Of a stretch of 64,000 bases of DNA, positions 8,908 through 16,979 are shown piece by piece. The stretch is from Lysobacterales bacterium (lineage in GTDB: Bacteria > Pseudomonadota > Gammaproteobacteria > Xanthomonadales > Rhodanobacteraceae): the NCBI GenBank assembly GCA_016707485.1, contig JADJHN010000002.1, positions 620,001-684,000 of the forward strand, written 5' to 3'. Position numbers and translations under genes: made by a program. The notes under the pieces were generated by a model. The model ran no database searches. It had not been told where the DNA came from and saw nothing but the letters and a program-made list of their open reading frames with translations. Position 1 is the stretch's first letter. Every line of letters begins with the position of its first letter.

Positions 8908-9635
8908 CCGCCATCGTCGTGGGCGCATCCAGCGGACTTGGCCGCGCATTGGCGCTGGAGCTCGCACGCAGCGGCAAGCCGTTGTTGTTGATCGCTTCCG
9001 ATGCACGCGATCTCGATGCCATGGCCAGCGACCTGCGTCTGCGCTTCAAGGCCACGGTCGCCACCCTGGCTGTCGAACTGGCCGCCAGTGCTGATCCCGG
9101 CGCACGTATCCTCGCCAGCCTTGCCGATCTGCCGCCAGCCTCGATGTTGCTGCTGGCCGTCGGCATGTCGCGCAGCGACGATGACGGAACCCTCGGCGCA
9201 GTGGCCGTCGGCCAGCTGCTGGCGATCAACCTGCATGTGCCGATCGCCATCACCCAGGCCTTGCTGCCGGCCCTGCTTGAATCACGCGGCACCATAGTCG
9301 GTTTCGGCAGCATTGCCGGCACCCGCGGACGCAGTCGCAACATCGTCTACGCCGCCGCCAAGCGCGGCCTTGAAACCTTTTTCCAGAGCCTGCGCCACCG
9401 TCATCTGCCATCGAGCCTGCGCGTGCAGTTTTATCGCCTCGGCTTCCTGCGCAGCAACCTGACCTTTGGCCTCAAGCTGCCGCTGCCAGTCGCCGAGCCG
9501 GCGGATGTCGCGCGTAAAGTCGTTGCGCAGTTGCAGCGCGGCTCGTTTGCCCGCCATGAACCCCGCTGGTGGGGAATCATCGCGCTGCTCGTACGCAACC
9601 TGCCGTGGTTCGCCTTCCGGCGCATGCGCGACTGA
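8904..9635 (+). CDS. Short-chain dehydrogenase, probable DprE2-like partner
   Basis: This 243-residue SDR has the Rossmann motif GASSGLGRALALELA at residues 6-20, a catalytic Ser region (GFGSIAGTRG) and the YxxxK motif (YAAAKRG, near residue 151). The C-terminal segment ending in PWFAFRR resembles DprE2-type reductases. In the DprE1/E2 scheme this enzyme reduces the keto intermediate to complete a C2 epimerisation. GTG 8904 overlaps the upstream stop by four bases, which fits two subunits of one epimerase. A GC-rich hairpin follows the stop. The pairing is strong from context; the exact reaction is inferred. Confidence 0.8.
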   Translation: MTAIVVGASSGLGRALALELARSGKPLLLIASDARDLDAMASDLRLRFKATVATLAVELAASADPGARILASLADLPPASMLLLAVGMSRSDDDGTLGAVAVGQLLAINLHVPIAITQALLPALLESRGTIVGFGSIAGTRGRSRNIVYAAAKRGLETFFQSLRHRHLPSSLRVQFYRLGFLRSNLTFGLKLPLPVAEPADVARKVVAQLQRGSFARHEPRWWGIIALLVRNLPWFAFRRMRD

Positions 9636-9657
9636 ACAAGCGGGCGCAGGGATGCCC

Positions 9658-9689
9658 CGGCAACGCCGACGGGGGTGTCGGCGTTGCCG
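9658..9689. terminator. Intergenic hairpin between convergent genes
   Basis: A perfect 13-bp stem (CGGCAACGCCGAC paired with GTCGGCGTTGCCG) encloses a 6-base loop. It sits in the 65-bp gap between the SDR stop (9635) and the pirin stop (9701), which converge. There is no T-tract, so it is either a bidirectional factor-assisted terminator or an mRNA 3'-end stabiliser. Confidence 0.7.
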
Positions 9690-9700
9690 AGTAACCTGCC

Positions 9701-10561
9701 TCAGAACCTGCCGGACTGGAAATCGCGTATTGCCTCGACAATCTGCTCCGGTGTGTTCATGACGAAGGGACCGTGTTTGGCGACGGGTTCCGCGAGCGGC
9801 TTGCCGGCGACGAGGATCAGGCGTCCGCCAGCAGACCCGGCGCTGACGTGAACATGCTCGCCAGGCTCGAGCACGGCAAGTTCGCCACGCGCCACGTCGC
9901 GCGATTGCGACGATGGGCCAATCATGGCCGAACCTTCGTAGACATAGGCAAACGCGTTGTGACCCGCAGCCAGCGGAATGTCGATCGCCGTCCCGGCGGC
10001 CAGGGACAGATCCAGATAAAGCGGATCGGTGGCAATGCCGTTGACCGGTCCGTGCAGATCGCCAAAGCGTCCGGCAATCACGCGCAGCGAAACACCGGTT
10101 GCCGGCTCGACCTGCGGAATCGATTCACCGGCAATGTCCTGATAGCGCGGTGCCGTCATCTTGTCGCGTGCCGGCAGGTTGACCCAGAGCTGGAAGCCCC
10201 ACATCAGGCCGTCTTCCTGTTCCGGCATCTCCGAATGCACGATGCCGCGCCCGGCCGTCATCCACTGCACGCTGCCGGGGCCGAGCAAGCCCTGGTTGCC
10301 CTGGTTGTCGGCGTGGCGCATGCGCCCGGCGAGCATGTAGGTAACGGTTTCAAAGCCGCGATGCGGATGATCCGGAAATCCGGCCAGGTAATCGCCCGCC
10401 CGGTCGGAGCGGAACTCGTCAAGCATCAGGAACGGATCGAGCATGTCGAAGTCGCGTTGCCCGATGATGCGATTGAGTTTCACGCCAGCACCATCGCTGA
10501 CTGCCTGCCCGCGGACAATGCGACGGACCGCACGCGATTGCCGGATCGATGAATTTGCCAT
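9701..10561 (-). CDS. Pirin family protein
   Basis: This is a 286-residue bicupin of the pirin family. The N-terminal cupin carries the metal ligands in DHPHRGFETVTYMLAGRMRH (about residues 55-75) and HSEMP near residue 106, the expected His/His/His/Glu set. The PFLMLDEF and QLWVNLP signatures are also present. Bacterial pirins act as quercetin 2,3-dioxygenases or as redox/iron-linked regulators of partner enzymes. The ATG at 10559-10561 (MANSS) is preceded by AGGA at good distance. It is divergent from the cyclase gene at 10739 across 177 bp. Nothing nearby suggests a specific partner. Confidence 0.92.
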   Translation of the reverse strand: MANSSIRQSRAVRRIVRGQAVSDGAGVKLNRIIGQRDFDMLDPFLMLDEFRSDRAGDYLAGFPDHPHRGFETVTYMLAGRMRHADNQGNQGLLGPGSVQWMTAGRGIVHSEMPEQEDGLMWGFQLWVNLPARDKMTAPRYQDIAGESIPQVEPATGVSLRVIAGRFGDLHGPVNGIATDPLYLDLSLAAGTAIDIPLAAGHNAFAYVYEGSAMIGPSSQSRDVARGELAVLEPGEHVHVSAGSAGGRLILVAGKPLAEPVAKHGPFVMNTPEQIVEAIRDFQSGRF

Positions 10562-10738
10562 GGGGATTCCTGATTCTGCGTTGCCGCCAAGATGGAGCCG
10601 CTGCGTCGCGGCAACAAGCGCGATCCTCTGAACGGGCTGCTTTGCGGAGGTGAACAATGCGCGTCGGGCAAGTGCTGGAATTAATTCACTTTCCAGTGCA
10701 GAATCGGTTGCCCCGCTGCGTGGAATCAGGGAACGGAC

Positions 10739-13414
10739 GTGAACGCAGGCTTCCATCCGCAAGGTCAGACGCAATCCGGCGCCAGTTCGGTTTTGCGCTC
10801 GCTGGTGCTTTGCGATCTGGTCGATTCGACGGCACTGGTCGAACGCCTCGGCGACCGCGAGGCCGCCGAACTGATCCGCAAGCACGATCGCCTCGCCCGC
10901 ACCCTTGCCGATCGTCACGGCGGCCAGGAGATCGACAAGACCGACGGCTTCCTGATGATGTTCGAGCGCCCGCTCAGCGCGGTCGCCTTTGCCCTCGACT
11001 ACCAGCGCGGCCTGCGCCAGCTCAATGCCGCCGAGAAGACCAGCCTTGCAGCGCGCGTAGGCATTCATGTCGGCGAAGTCGTGATCTGGGACAACAGCAG
11101 CGAGGACATTGCCAAGGGTGCCAAGCCGGTCGAAGTCGAGGGTCTGGTCAAGCCGGTCACCTCGCGGCTGATGAACCTGGCCCTGCCCGGGCAGATCCTG
11201 CTGTCCAACATCGCCTATGACCTCGCCCATCGCGCCCAGGGTGAACTGGGCGAGGCGCTGGAGAAGGTGCGCTGGCGCACGCATGGTCGCTATCGCTTTC
11301 GCGGCGTGCCCGATCCGGTGGCGGTATTCGAGGTCGGCGAGGAAGGCCTGGCACCGCTGAAGGCGCCGCCATGGTCAAGCAAGGCCCACCGCGAAGTACC
11401 GTTCTGGCGGCGCCCGGCGACCGTCGTCATTGAAGCCGTGTTGCTGGTCGCGTTGATCGCGGTTCCACTGGTCTTTTTCCTGCGGCCTGACCCGGCCATC
11501 GCCTTTGCCAAGCGTGACTGGGTCGTGGTCGGCAGCCTGCACAACCTGACCAGCGAAAGTGTGTTTGACGATGCCCTTGAAAGCGCCTTGCGCATCGGCC
11601 TCGAACAGTCCCGCTACGTCAACGTGCTGCCGGACCTGAAAGTGCGCGACACCATCACGCGCATGCAGCGCGATCCGGACGAGACCGAGATCGATCGCAA
11701 GGTCGGCTCGGAAGTGGCCATTCGCGACGGCGCGCGCGCCTTGATCCTGCCGACGATTGCCGAAATTGGCGGGCGTGTACGCATCACCGCCGAGCTGGTA
11801 GATCCGCAAACGCAGACCACGGTCTACTCCGAGACCGCCGACGGCATCGGCAAGGAATCGATCCTGCCCTCGCTCGACGCCATCAACAGTCGCTTGCGGG
11901 TGCGCCTTGGCGAAGCACTGGCGACGGTATCCAGCGAGTCGCTGCCGTTGGAAAAAGTGGCCACGAGCAACCTCGATGCGCTGCGCCTGTATTCAATGGC
12001 GATCAAGGCCCAGGCTGTCGGCGACATTGTGCAGGCGAATATCCAGTTGCGCAGTGCGCTGCGGCTGGATCCCGGATTCGGCACCGCGCGCATCGAACTG
12101 GCAACCAACCTGCTGCCGCTGGGCGAGCGACAAGAGGTGTCCGAGCAGCTGCACCTTGCCCTGGCCAGCGCGGATCGCCTGACTGCCCGGCACACGCTTT
12201 ATGCCGAAGCCTTGCTTGCCGACTTCAGCTCGCCACGCCTGGCCGTCGAGAAATGGCAGGCATTGACCACAGCGTACCCGGACATGTTCAGGGCACAGGG
12301 AGCCTACGCGTATTTCCTCTGGCAGTACGCCAATGATTTCCAGCGGGCGATCGATGTCGCCAGGCGCAATATTTCCGAGCAGAACCCGAACACCGGAATT
12401 GGCCACTACCTGCTGGGGACATTGCTGCTGGGAGCCGAGGATTTCCCGGGCGCAATTGAGCAATTCGGCGAGGCGGAAAAACTTGGTGCGAAAGTGCAAA
12501 ACCTGATGCTCGCGTCAACACACGCAGCCATGCGTGAGTTTGGCAAGATCGAAAACATTCTTGCCGCTGGAAAAATCCACGGCGGCGGATCGCGGAGCAT
12601 CGAGGAAACCGTTGCCAGGATCACCTTTGCCATCGATGCGGGGGATTGGAAAACGCTCGAATCCCTCATGACGACGATCAACGCCACTGACCGCTCGCTG
12701 GATCCGGCGAGCGCGCAGACGCTGGATGACCTGAAACTCGCCCTGGCCACCCTGTTTGCAACAACCGAGAAAAACCAGAGCCTCGACTATCCTCCCTCGA
12801 AAGCGCGTCAGGCAGAAGCGCGCAATGACAAGAATTACCATGCGCGCAGCTGGAATGCGCACTTGCTGTTCCGTGCCTGGGCTGCCGCACGGAGCGGGCA
12901 CGTGGAGATCGCCAAGGCCCTGCTGGCGCAAATGGGCAGCGAAGTGCGCGATCCCGGTTTTCCGACATTGAACAAATTGCTGTTGCTCACGCAATCCTTG
13001 CTGGATTTCCAGAGTGGCAAACACGAAGAAGCGCTGGCGCGCCTGCAGTCGAGTATCGATGGCAAGGAACTCTACGCCACACACATCACCTTGATGGAAC
13101 TGCTGCTCAAGCGCGGGGACTATCCGGCTGCGCGCGACCAGGCGCGGTGGCTGGCCAGCCACCGTGGTCGCGCCTATGCGGAAACAACCGCCGGCGACAT
13201 GTGGCTGCCGATGAATGTTGCGCAGTCCAACATCGCCCTGCTGGTCGATGCGGAATGCTCCATGCACCTGGGCGACGCAGCGCAAGCGGGCAAGGCGATG
13301 GCGGACTTCAGCAAGCATTGGCCGGAACGGGATTTGCCCGTGCCGCTCAAGGAACGCGTCGACCGCCTTGCACTGGATATTGAAAAACTGCCGGCGCCGT
13401 CAGCGGTCAGATAG
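10739..13414 (+). CDS. Putative peptide-modification-system nucleotide cyclase 1 (membrane, TPR)
   Basis: This 891-residue protein has a class III nucleotide cyclase domain at about 18-195, a membrane helix at 228-248, a TolB-like domain at 255-395 and a helical TPR-like region to the end. Both metal-binding Asp positions are kept (D26 in LCDLVDST, D69 in DKTDGF). The usual VNxAAR motif reads KPVTSR, so the transition-state Asn is replaced by Pro139 while Arg143 stays. The extracytoplasmic part (WVVVGSLHNLT, then VGSEVAIRDGARALI) resembles sensor domains of bacterial Ser/Thr kinases with TPRs. It matches my recollection of the NCBIfam family 'putative peptide modification system cyclase' (TIGR04510, from memory). 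GTG start; AGGGA lies upstream. The 3' end overlaps a peptide gene on the other strand by 15 bases. Confidence 0.85.
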   Translation: MNAGFHPQGQTQSGASSVLRSLVLCDLVDSTALVERLGDREAAELIRKHDRLARTLADRHGGQEIDKTDGFLMMFERPLSAVAFALDYQRGLRQLNAAEKTSLAARVGIHVGEVVIWDNSSEDIAKGAKPVEVEGLVKPVTSRLMNLALPGQILLSNIAYDLAHRAQGELGEALEKVRWRTHGRYRFRGVPDPVAVFEVGEEGLAPLKAPPWSSKAHREVPFWRRPATVVIEAVLLVALIAVPLVFFLRPDPAIAFAKRDWVVVGSLHNLTSESVFDDALESALRIGLEQSRYVNVLPDLKVRDTITRMQRDPDETEIDRKVGSEVAIRDGARALILPTIAEIGGRVRITAELVDPQTQTTVYSETADGIGKESILPSLDAINSRLRVRLGEALATVSSESLPLEKVATSNLDALRLYSMAIKAQAVGDIVQANIQLRSALRLDPGFGTARIELATNLLPLGERQEVSEQLHLALASADRLTARHTLYAEALLADFSSPRLAVEKWQALTTAYPDMFRAQGAYAYFLWQYANDFQRAIDVARRNISEQNPNTGIGHYLLGTLLLGAEDFPGAIEQFGEAEKLGAKVQNLMLASTHAAMREFGKIENILAAGKIHGGGSRSIEETVARITFAIDAGDWKTLESLMTTINATDRSLDPASAQTLDDLKLALATLFATTEKNQSLDYPPSKARQAEARNDKNYHARSWNAHLLFRAWAAARSGHVEIAKALLAQMGSEVRDPGFPTLNKLLLLTQSLLDFQSGKHEEALARLQSSIDGKELYATHITLMELLLKRGDYPAARDQARWLASHRGRAYAETTAGDMWLPMNVAQSNIALLVDAECSMHLGDAAQAGKAMADFSKHWPERDLPVPLKERVDRLALDIEKLPAPSAVR
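11085..11370 (+). repeat. Copy 1 of a 286-bp identical block shared by the two cyclases
   Basis: By direct comparison, bases 11085-11370 are identical to 14218-14503 (offset 3,133). The block covers the second half of the cyclase domain and the linker before the membrane helix. The flanking coding sequence is similar but mismatched. Confidence 0.92.
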
Positions 13415-13681
13415 GTTGATGCTTGGAATGATCATCTTCAAAGCACTGGCAAAGGTCTGCTCGTCAAGCTGTCCGAGGACCTGAGCCAACGCCTCCTTGC
13501 TTGCCAGTTTTCCCGGGCACAGGCAGGCCGCGTTCAAATTGACAATGGTATCGGATGGAATTCCTGCTTCGTGCAGGGCCTTGGCCGGTTTGCTTTCAAA
13601 CAACTCGCGAAACGCGTCGTCCGTTGACAGCTTGCGCAGCAATGCGACGCCTTGATCCCTGGTCAGTGTTGAATCGGTCAT
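13400..13681 (-). CDS. NHLP-like putative modified peptide 1
   Basis: This is a 93-residue precursor-like peptide. The leader region has the NHLP/Nif11-style pattern LLRKLSTDDAFRELFE..PAKAL.EAGIP. It then shares a PGKLA motif (56-60) with the second peptide at 16532, followed by a distinct C-terminal stretch ending MIIPSINLSDR. Two Cys (53 and 55) flank a Leu. It aligns without gaps to the second peptide, with about 37 identical positions. ATG 13679-13681 has a G-rich ribosome site. It is convergent with cyclase 1, overlapping its 3' end. It fits my recollection of the NCBIfam family 'putative modified peptide' (TIGR04509, from memory). The modification and mature product are unknown. Confidence 0.8.
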   Translation of the reverse strand: MTDSTLTRDQGVALLRKLSTDDAFRELFESKPAKALHEAGIPSDTIVNLNAACLCPGKLASKEALAQVLGQLDEQTFASALKMIIPSINLSDR

Positions 13682-13871
13682 GTTTTCCCCCTTCTTTGGA
13701 TGGATGCGCCATCGTGGCTTGCACCGGCGCTGAGTTTCAGCAGAAACCGGGCCCGTGGCAAGGACTGGCGCAGCTGGTCCGGTGCAGATCACCCACGGCT
13801 GCGGGTGGCGCCGGCAACGGGTGCAGCGCACAATGCGGGTAGGTGACTTCAGTCATGGATCATTCGCGCGC

Positions 13872-16544
13872 GTGACCGTTTCGACTTCTCCAGCCAGCGG
13901 TGTCGACATTGCTGCCAACTCCCTGCTGCGGACGTTGCTGCTCTGCGATCTGGTCGATTCGACTGCCCTCGTCGAGCGCCTCGGCGACCGCGAGGCCGCC
14001 GAGCTGATCCGCAAGCACGATCGCCTCGCCCGCACTCTTGCCGATCGTCACGGCGGCCAGGAGATCGACAAGACCGACGGCTTCATGATGATGTTCGAGC
14101 GCCCGATCCAGGCGGTCGCCTTTGCCCTCGACTACCAGCGCGGTTTGCGCCAGCTCAACGCGGCGGAGAAATCCACCCTCGCGGCGCGCGTTGGCATCCA
14201 CGTCGGCGATGTCGTGGTCTGGGACAACAGCAGCGAGGACATTGCCAAGGGTGCCAAGCCGGTCGAAGTCGAGGGTCTGGTCAAGCCGGTCACCTCGCGG
14301 CTGATGAACCTGGCCCTGCCCGGGCAGATCCTGCTGTCCAACATCGCCTATGACCTCGCCCATCGCGCCCAGGGTGAACTGGGCGAGGCGCTGGAGAAGG
14401 TGCGCTGGCGCACGCATGGTCGCTATCGCTTTCGCGGCGTGCCCGATCCGGTGGCGGTATTCGAGGTCGGCGAGGAAGGCCTGGCACCGCTGAAGGCGCC
14501 GCCGTGGTCAAGCAAGGCGCATCGCGAAGTACCGTTCTGGCGGCGGCCGGCGAGTGTGGTCATCGAAGCGCTTGTCGTGGTCGCCCTGATCACGGTGCCG
14601 CTGGTGATGTTCCTGCGCCCGGATCCGGCGATTGCCTTCGCCAACCGCGATTGGGTGGTGGTCGGCAGCCTGCACAACCTGACCGGCGAGACGGTGTTCG
14701 ATGATGCGCTTGAAAGCGCCTTGCGCATCGGCCTCGAACAGTCCCGCTACGTCAACGTGCTGCCGGACCTGAAAGTGCGCGACACGGTCACGCGCATGCA
14801 GCGCGACCCCGACAGCACCGAGATCGATCGCGCGGTGGGTTCGGAAGTGGCAATCCGCGACGGTGCGCGCGCCTTGATCCTGCCGACCATCGCCGAGATC
14901 GGCGGTCGCGTGCGCATCACCGCCGAAGTCATCGATCCGCAGACGCAGACCACGGTCTACTCCGAGACCGCCGACGGCATCGGCAAGGAATCGATCCTGC
15001 CTTCCCTGGACACGATCAATGAACGCCTGCGCGTGCGCCTGGGTGAAGCGCTGGCGACGGTATCAAACGAATCGATGCCGCTGGAAAAGGTCACAACGGC
15101 AAATCTGGATGCCTTGAAGGCGTATTCGCTGGGCATCGGCAGCAACATGCGCGGCCAGTTCAGCGAGGCACTGGCGCTTTACCAGCAGGCCCTGGCGATT
15201 GACCCCGGGCTGGCCTCGGCCACCTTGAAGACCGGCGTCATCCATGCTTCCGCCGGGCGCAGCGCAGAGGCCACGGAGGCTTTTCAGAAAGCGCTGGCGG
15301 AGCGCGACCGGCTTTCTCCCCGCGACGTGCTGTATGCGGAGGTGATGCTGTCTACGGTGGAGAGAAAGTCCGACGCTCTGTCGCGCTGGGCGGCACTGGC
15401 CCAGACGTATCCGGATTTCTTCGCCGGTACCGGTGGCTATGCCTATGTCAGCTGGCGGGATGCCAATCGCTTCGACGCATCGGTGGTGGCCTTTGCCGAG
15501 TCCTCGGCATCACTGCGCAATCCGTCACGCTTGCCGGCATTGCACCTGCTCGGCATCCTGCATCTGGGCAACAATCGCTTCGACGAGGCCTTTGCCAGCT
15601 TCGAGCAGGCTGAAGCGACCGGTTTCGTGCGTACCGAAATCCATGCAGCAACGTTCGCCGCACAACGCAAGCATGCACAGGCCACGCAGACGCTGGCGCG
15701 TTCGGCGGACACGTCCATCACCGAAAATCCCATCGTTGCGGCGAGTCAGGTGACCTTGCGCAGCGCCATCGCGCTGGATCGGGGTGATGGCAAGGAGGCC
15801 AGTCGCATCCTCATGGACGCCGCCGGCAAGGCTCCGGCGGACAATATCGTCGGCCAGGCGTTTGTGACCTCGTCTGACAGCCTCGGCCTGGAGGCGCGTG
15901 ACCTCGACCGCAAAGCACGCCTGGAACGGATCGAGTCAGCCATCAAGCAGAGCGAAAAGGCGCTGAAGGACAGCTCATCGGCAAACCGCGACATGGTCAA
16001 CAACCGGCTGCTTGTCCTCGCCTACCTCGCCGCCCATCTCGATGCGCGGTCGCTGGCCGGCAGCGCGCTCGCCCTGGTCGGCCAGGCTGGCGGCCCGGCC
16101 TATTCGATCAACCGCAAACTGCAGGTCATCGCCACCGCCGAACTTGATCGCGACGCCGGCCATGCCGAACAGGCGATCACGCGGATCAAGGCCATGTTGG
16201 ATGGCAGTGAACCGTATCTCGCCCATGTCACCTTGATGAACGCCTATGCCGCGGCCGGGAAGTCCGCGCTCGCCCTGGCGGAAGCGCGCTGGCTGAGCGA
16301 GCATCGCGGCCGCGCCTATGCCGAGCATTACCCGGCGCAGATCCTCACCGCCTACAACATCGAGCAAGCCAACCTTGCCTTGCTGCGCGGCGCCGAGCTG
16401 GCCCTCGACAGCAAGGACAAGGCCAGCGCACGCGGCATGCTGGGCGATTTCCTCAAGGCCTGGCCGGATGCCTCGCGGCAACCGGCCTGGCAGAAACGGA
16501 TCGAGACGCTGCAGCGAGCGCTGGCAGAAAGTCAGTCGCCGTAA
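13872..16544 (+). CDS. Putative peptide-modification-system nucleotide cyclase 2 (membrane, TPR)
   Basis: This 890-residue tandem paralogue of cyclase 1 has the same order: cyclase domain, membrane helix, TolB-like sensor domain and TPR-like helices. GTG 13872 is chosen because the N-terminus then aligns with cyclase 1 with no gap; an in-frame ATG at 13833 is the alternative. Cyclase and TolB-like parts are nearly the same in both, whereas the C-terminal half (from about residue 410) has diverged strongly and here shows clearer TPR spacing (ALALYQQALAIDPG, then AFQKALAERD). Metal Asp residues are kept and the VNxAAR Asn is again lost. The 3' end overlaps the second peptide gene by 13 bases on the opposite strand. 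Confidence 0.85.
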   Translation: MTVSTSPASGVDIAANSLLRTLLLCDLVDSTALVERLGDREAAELIRKHDRLARTLADRHGGQEIDKTDGFMMMFERPIQAVAFALDYQRGLRQLNAAEKSTLAARVGIHVGDVVVWDNSSEDIAKGAKPVEVEGLVKPVTSRLMNLALPGQILLSNIAYDLAHRAQGELGEALEKVRWRTHGRYRFRGVPDPVAVFEVGEEGLAPLKAPPWSSKAHREVPFWRRPASVVIEALVVVALITVPLVMFLRPDPAIAFANRDWVVVGSLHNLTGETVFDDALESALRIGLEQSRYVNVLPDLKVRDTVTRMQRDPDSTEIDRAVGSEVAIRDGARALILPTIAEIGGRVRITAEVIDPQTQTTVYSETADGIGKESILPSLDTINERLRVRLGEALATVSNESMPLEKVTTANLDALKAYSLGIGSNMRGQFSEALALYQQALAIDPGLASATLKTGVIHASAGRSAEATEAFQKALAERDRLSPRDVLYAEVMLSTVERKSDALSRWAALAQTYPDFFAGTGGYAYVSWRDANRFDASVVAFAESSASLRNPSRLPALHLLGILHLGNNRFDEAFASFEQAEATGFVRTEIHAATFAAQRKHAQATQTLARSADTSITENPIVAASQVTLRSAIALDRGDGKEASRILMDAAGKAPADNIVGQAFVTSSDSLGLEARDLDRKARLERIESAIKQSEKALKDSSSANRDMVNNRLLVLAYLAAHLDARSLAGSALALVGQAGGPAYSINRKLQVIATAELDRDAGHAEQAITRIKAMLDGSEPYLAHVTLMNAYAAAGKSALALAEARWLSEHRGRAYAEHYPAQILTAYNIEQANLALLRGAELALDSKDKASARGMLGDFLKAWPDASRQPAWQKRIETLQRALAESQSP
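14218..14503 (+). repeat. Copy 2 of the 286-bp identical block
   Basis: It is identical base for base to 11085-11370. See the gene-conversion finding. Confidence 0.92.
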
Positions 16545-16816
16545 TTCAGGCGCAGCATGGGAAACACCATGCAGGCGTGGTCAAGCAAGGCATCCTGATC
16601 GAGCTTGGCATGGGCATCGGCAATGGCCGATTTCTCGGCAAGCTTTCCCGGTTTCAGACTGGCCGCATCGAGTGCGGAAACGGCAGCATCGGGCACGCCG
16701 ATTTCCTTCAGCGCAGCAGCGGGACTTTTCTCGAAGCGGGCGCGGAAACCGTCATCGCTCGACAGCTTCTTCAGCAGGTTCAATTCGTGTTCTTTCGGCA
16801 GACGTGCTCCGCTCAT
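16532..16816 (-). CDS. NHLP-like putative modified peptide 2
   Basis: This is a 94-residue paralogue of the peptide at 13400. The leader pattern is LLKKLSSDDGFRARFE..PAAALKEIGVP; the shared PGKLA motif is at 56-60 and LD at 72-73. The C-terminal 15-20 residues differ and contain a single Cys (residue 82, DHACMVFP) and a Tyr near the end. A Pro at 86 is conserved in both peptides. It is convergent with cyclase 2, with a 13-base overlap, and transcribed away from the SagB-like gene across a 163-bp divergent gap. I read the conserved part as leader and the variable C-terminus as candidate core. Confidence 0.8.
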   Translation of the reverse strand: MSGARLPKEHELNLLKKLSSDDGFRARFEKSPAAALKEIGVPDAAVSALDAASLKPGKLAEKSAIADAHAKLDQDALLDHACMVFPMLRLNYGD

Positions 16817-16979
16817 TGCAGTTTCCCCTCGACAGACAAGTTGATCAGAGGCGGCGCCTGAGCGGGTGCCGACGCATGCGCGTCGTGCCCGTCAATGCCG
16901 CGTTGGCGTAACCCGGGATGACGGCCGGTTGGCCGGGCCGTGCACTACACTAGCAGATCTCATTCCGCGGATTCCGCAC

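Noticed and set aside
9701..11284. 527-codon minus-strand frame joining the pirin to sequence opposite cyclase 1
   Set aside because: Only the last 286 codons are pirin. The upstream part is antisense to the conserved cyclase and has no start context; ATG 10561 with a ribosome site is the pirin start.
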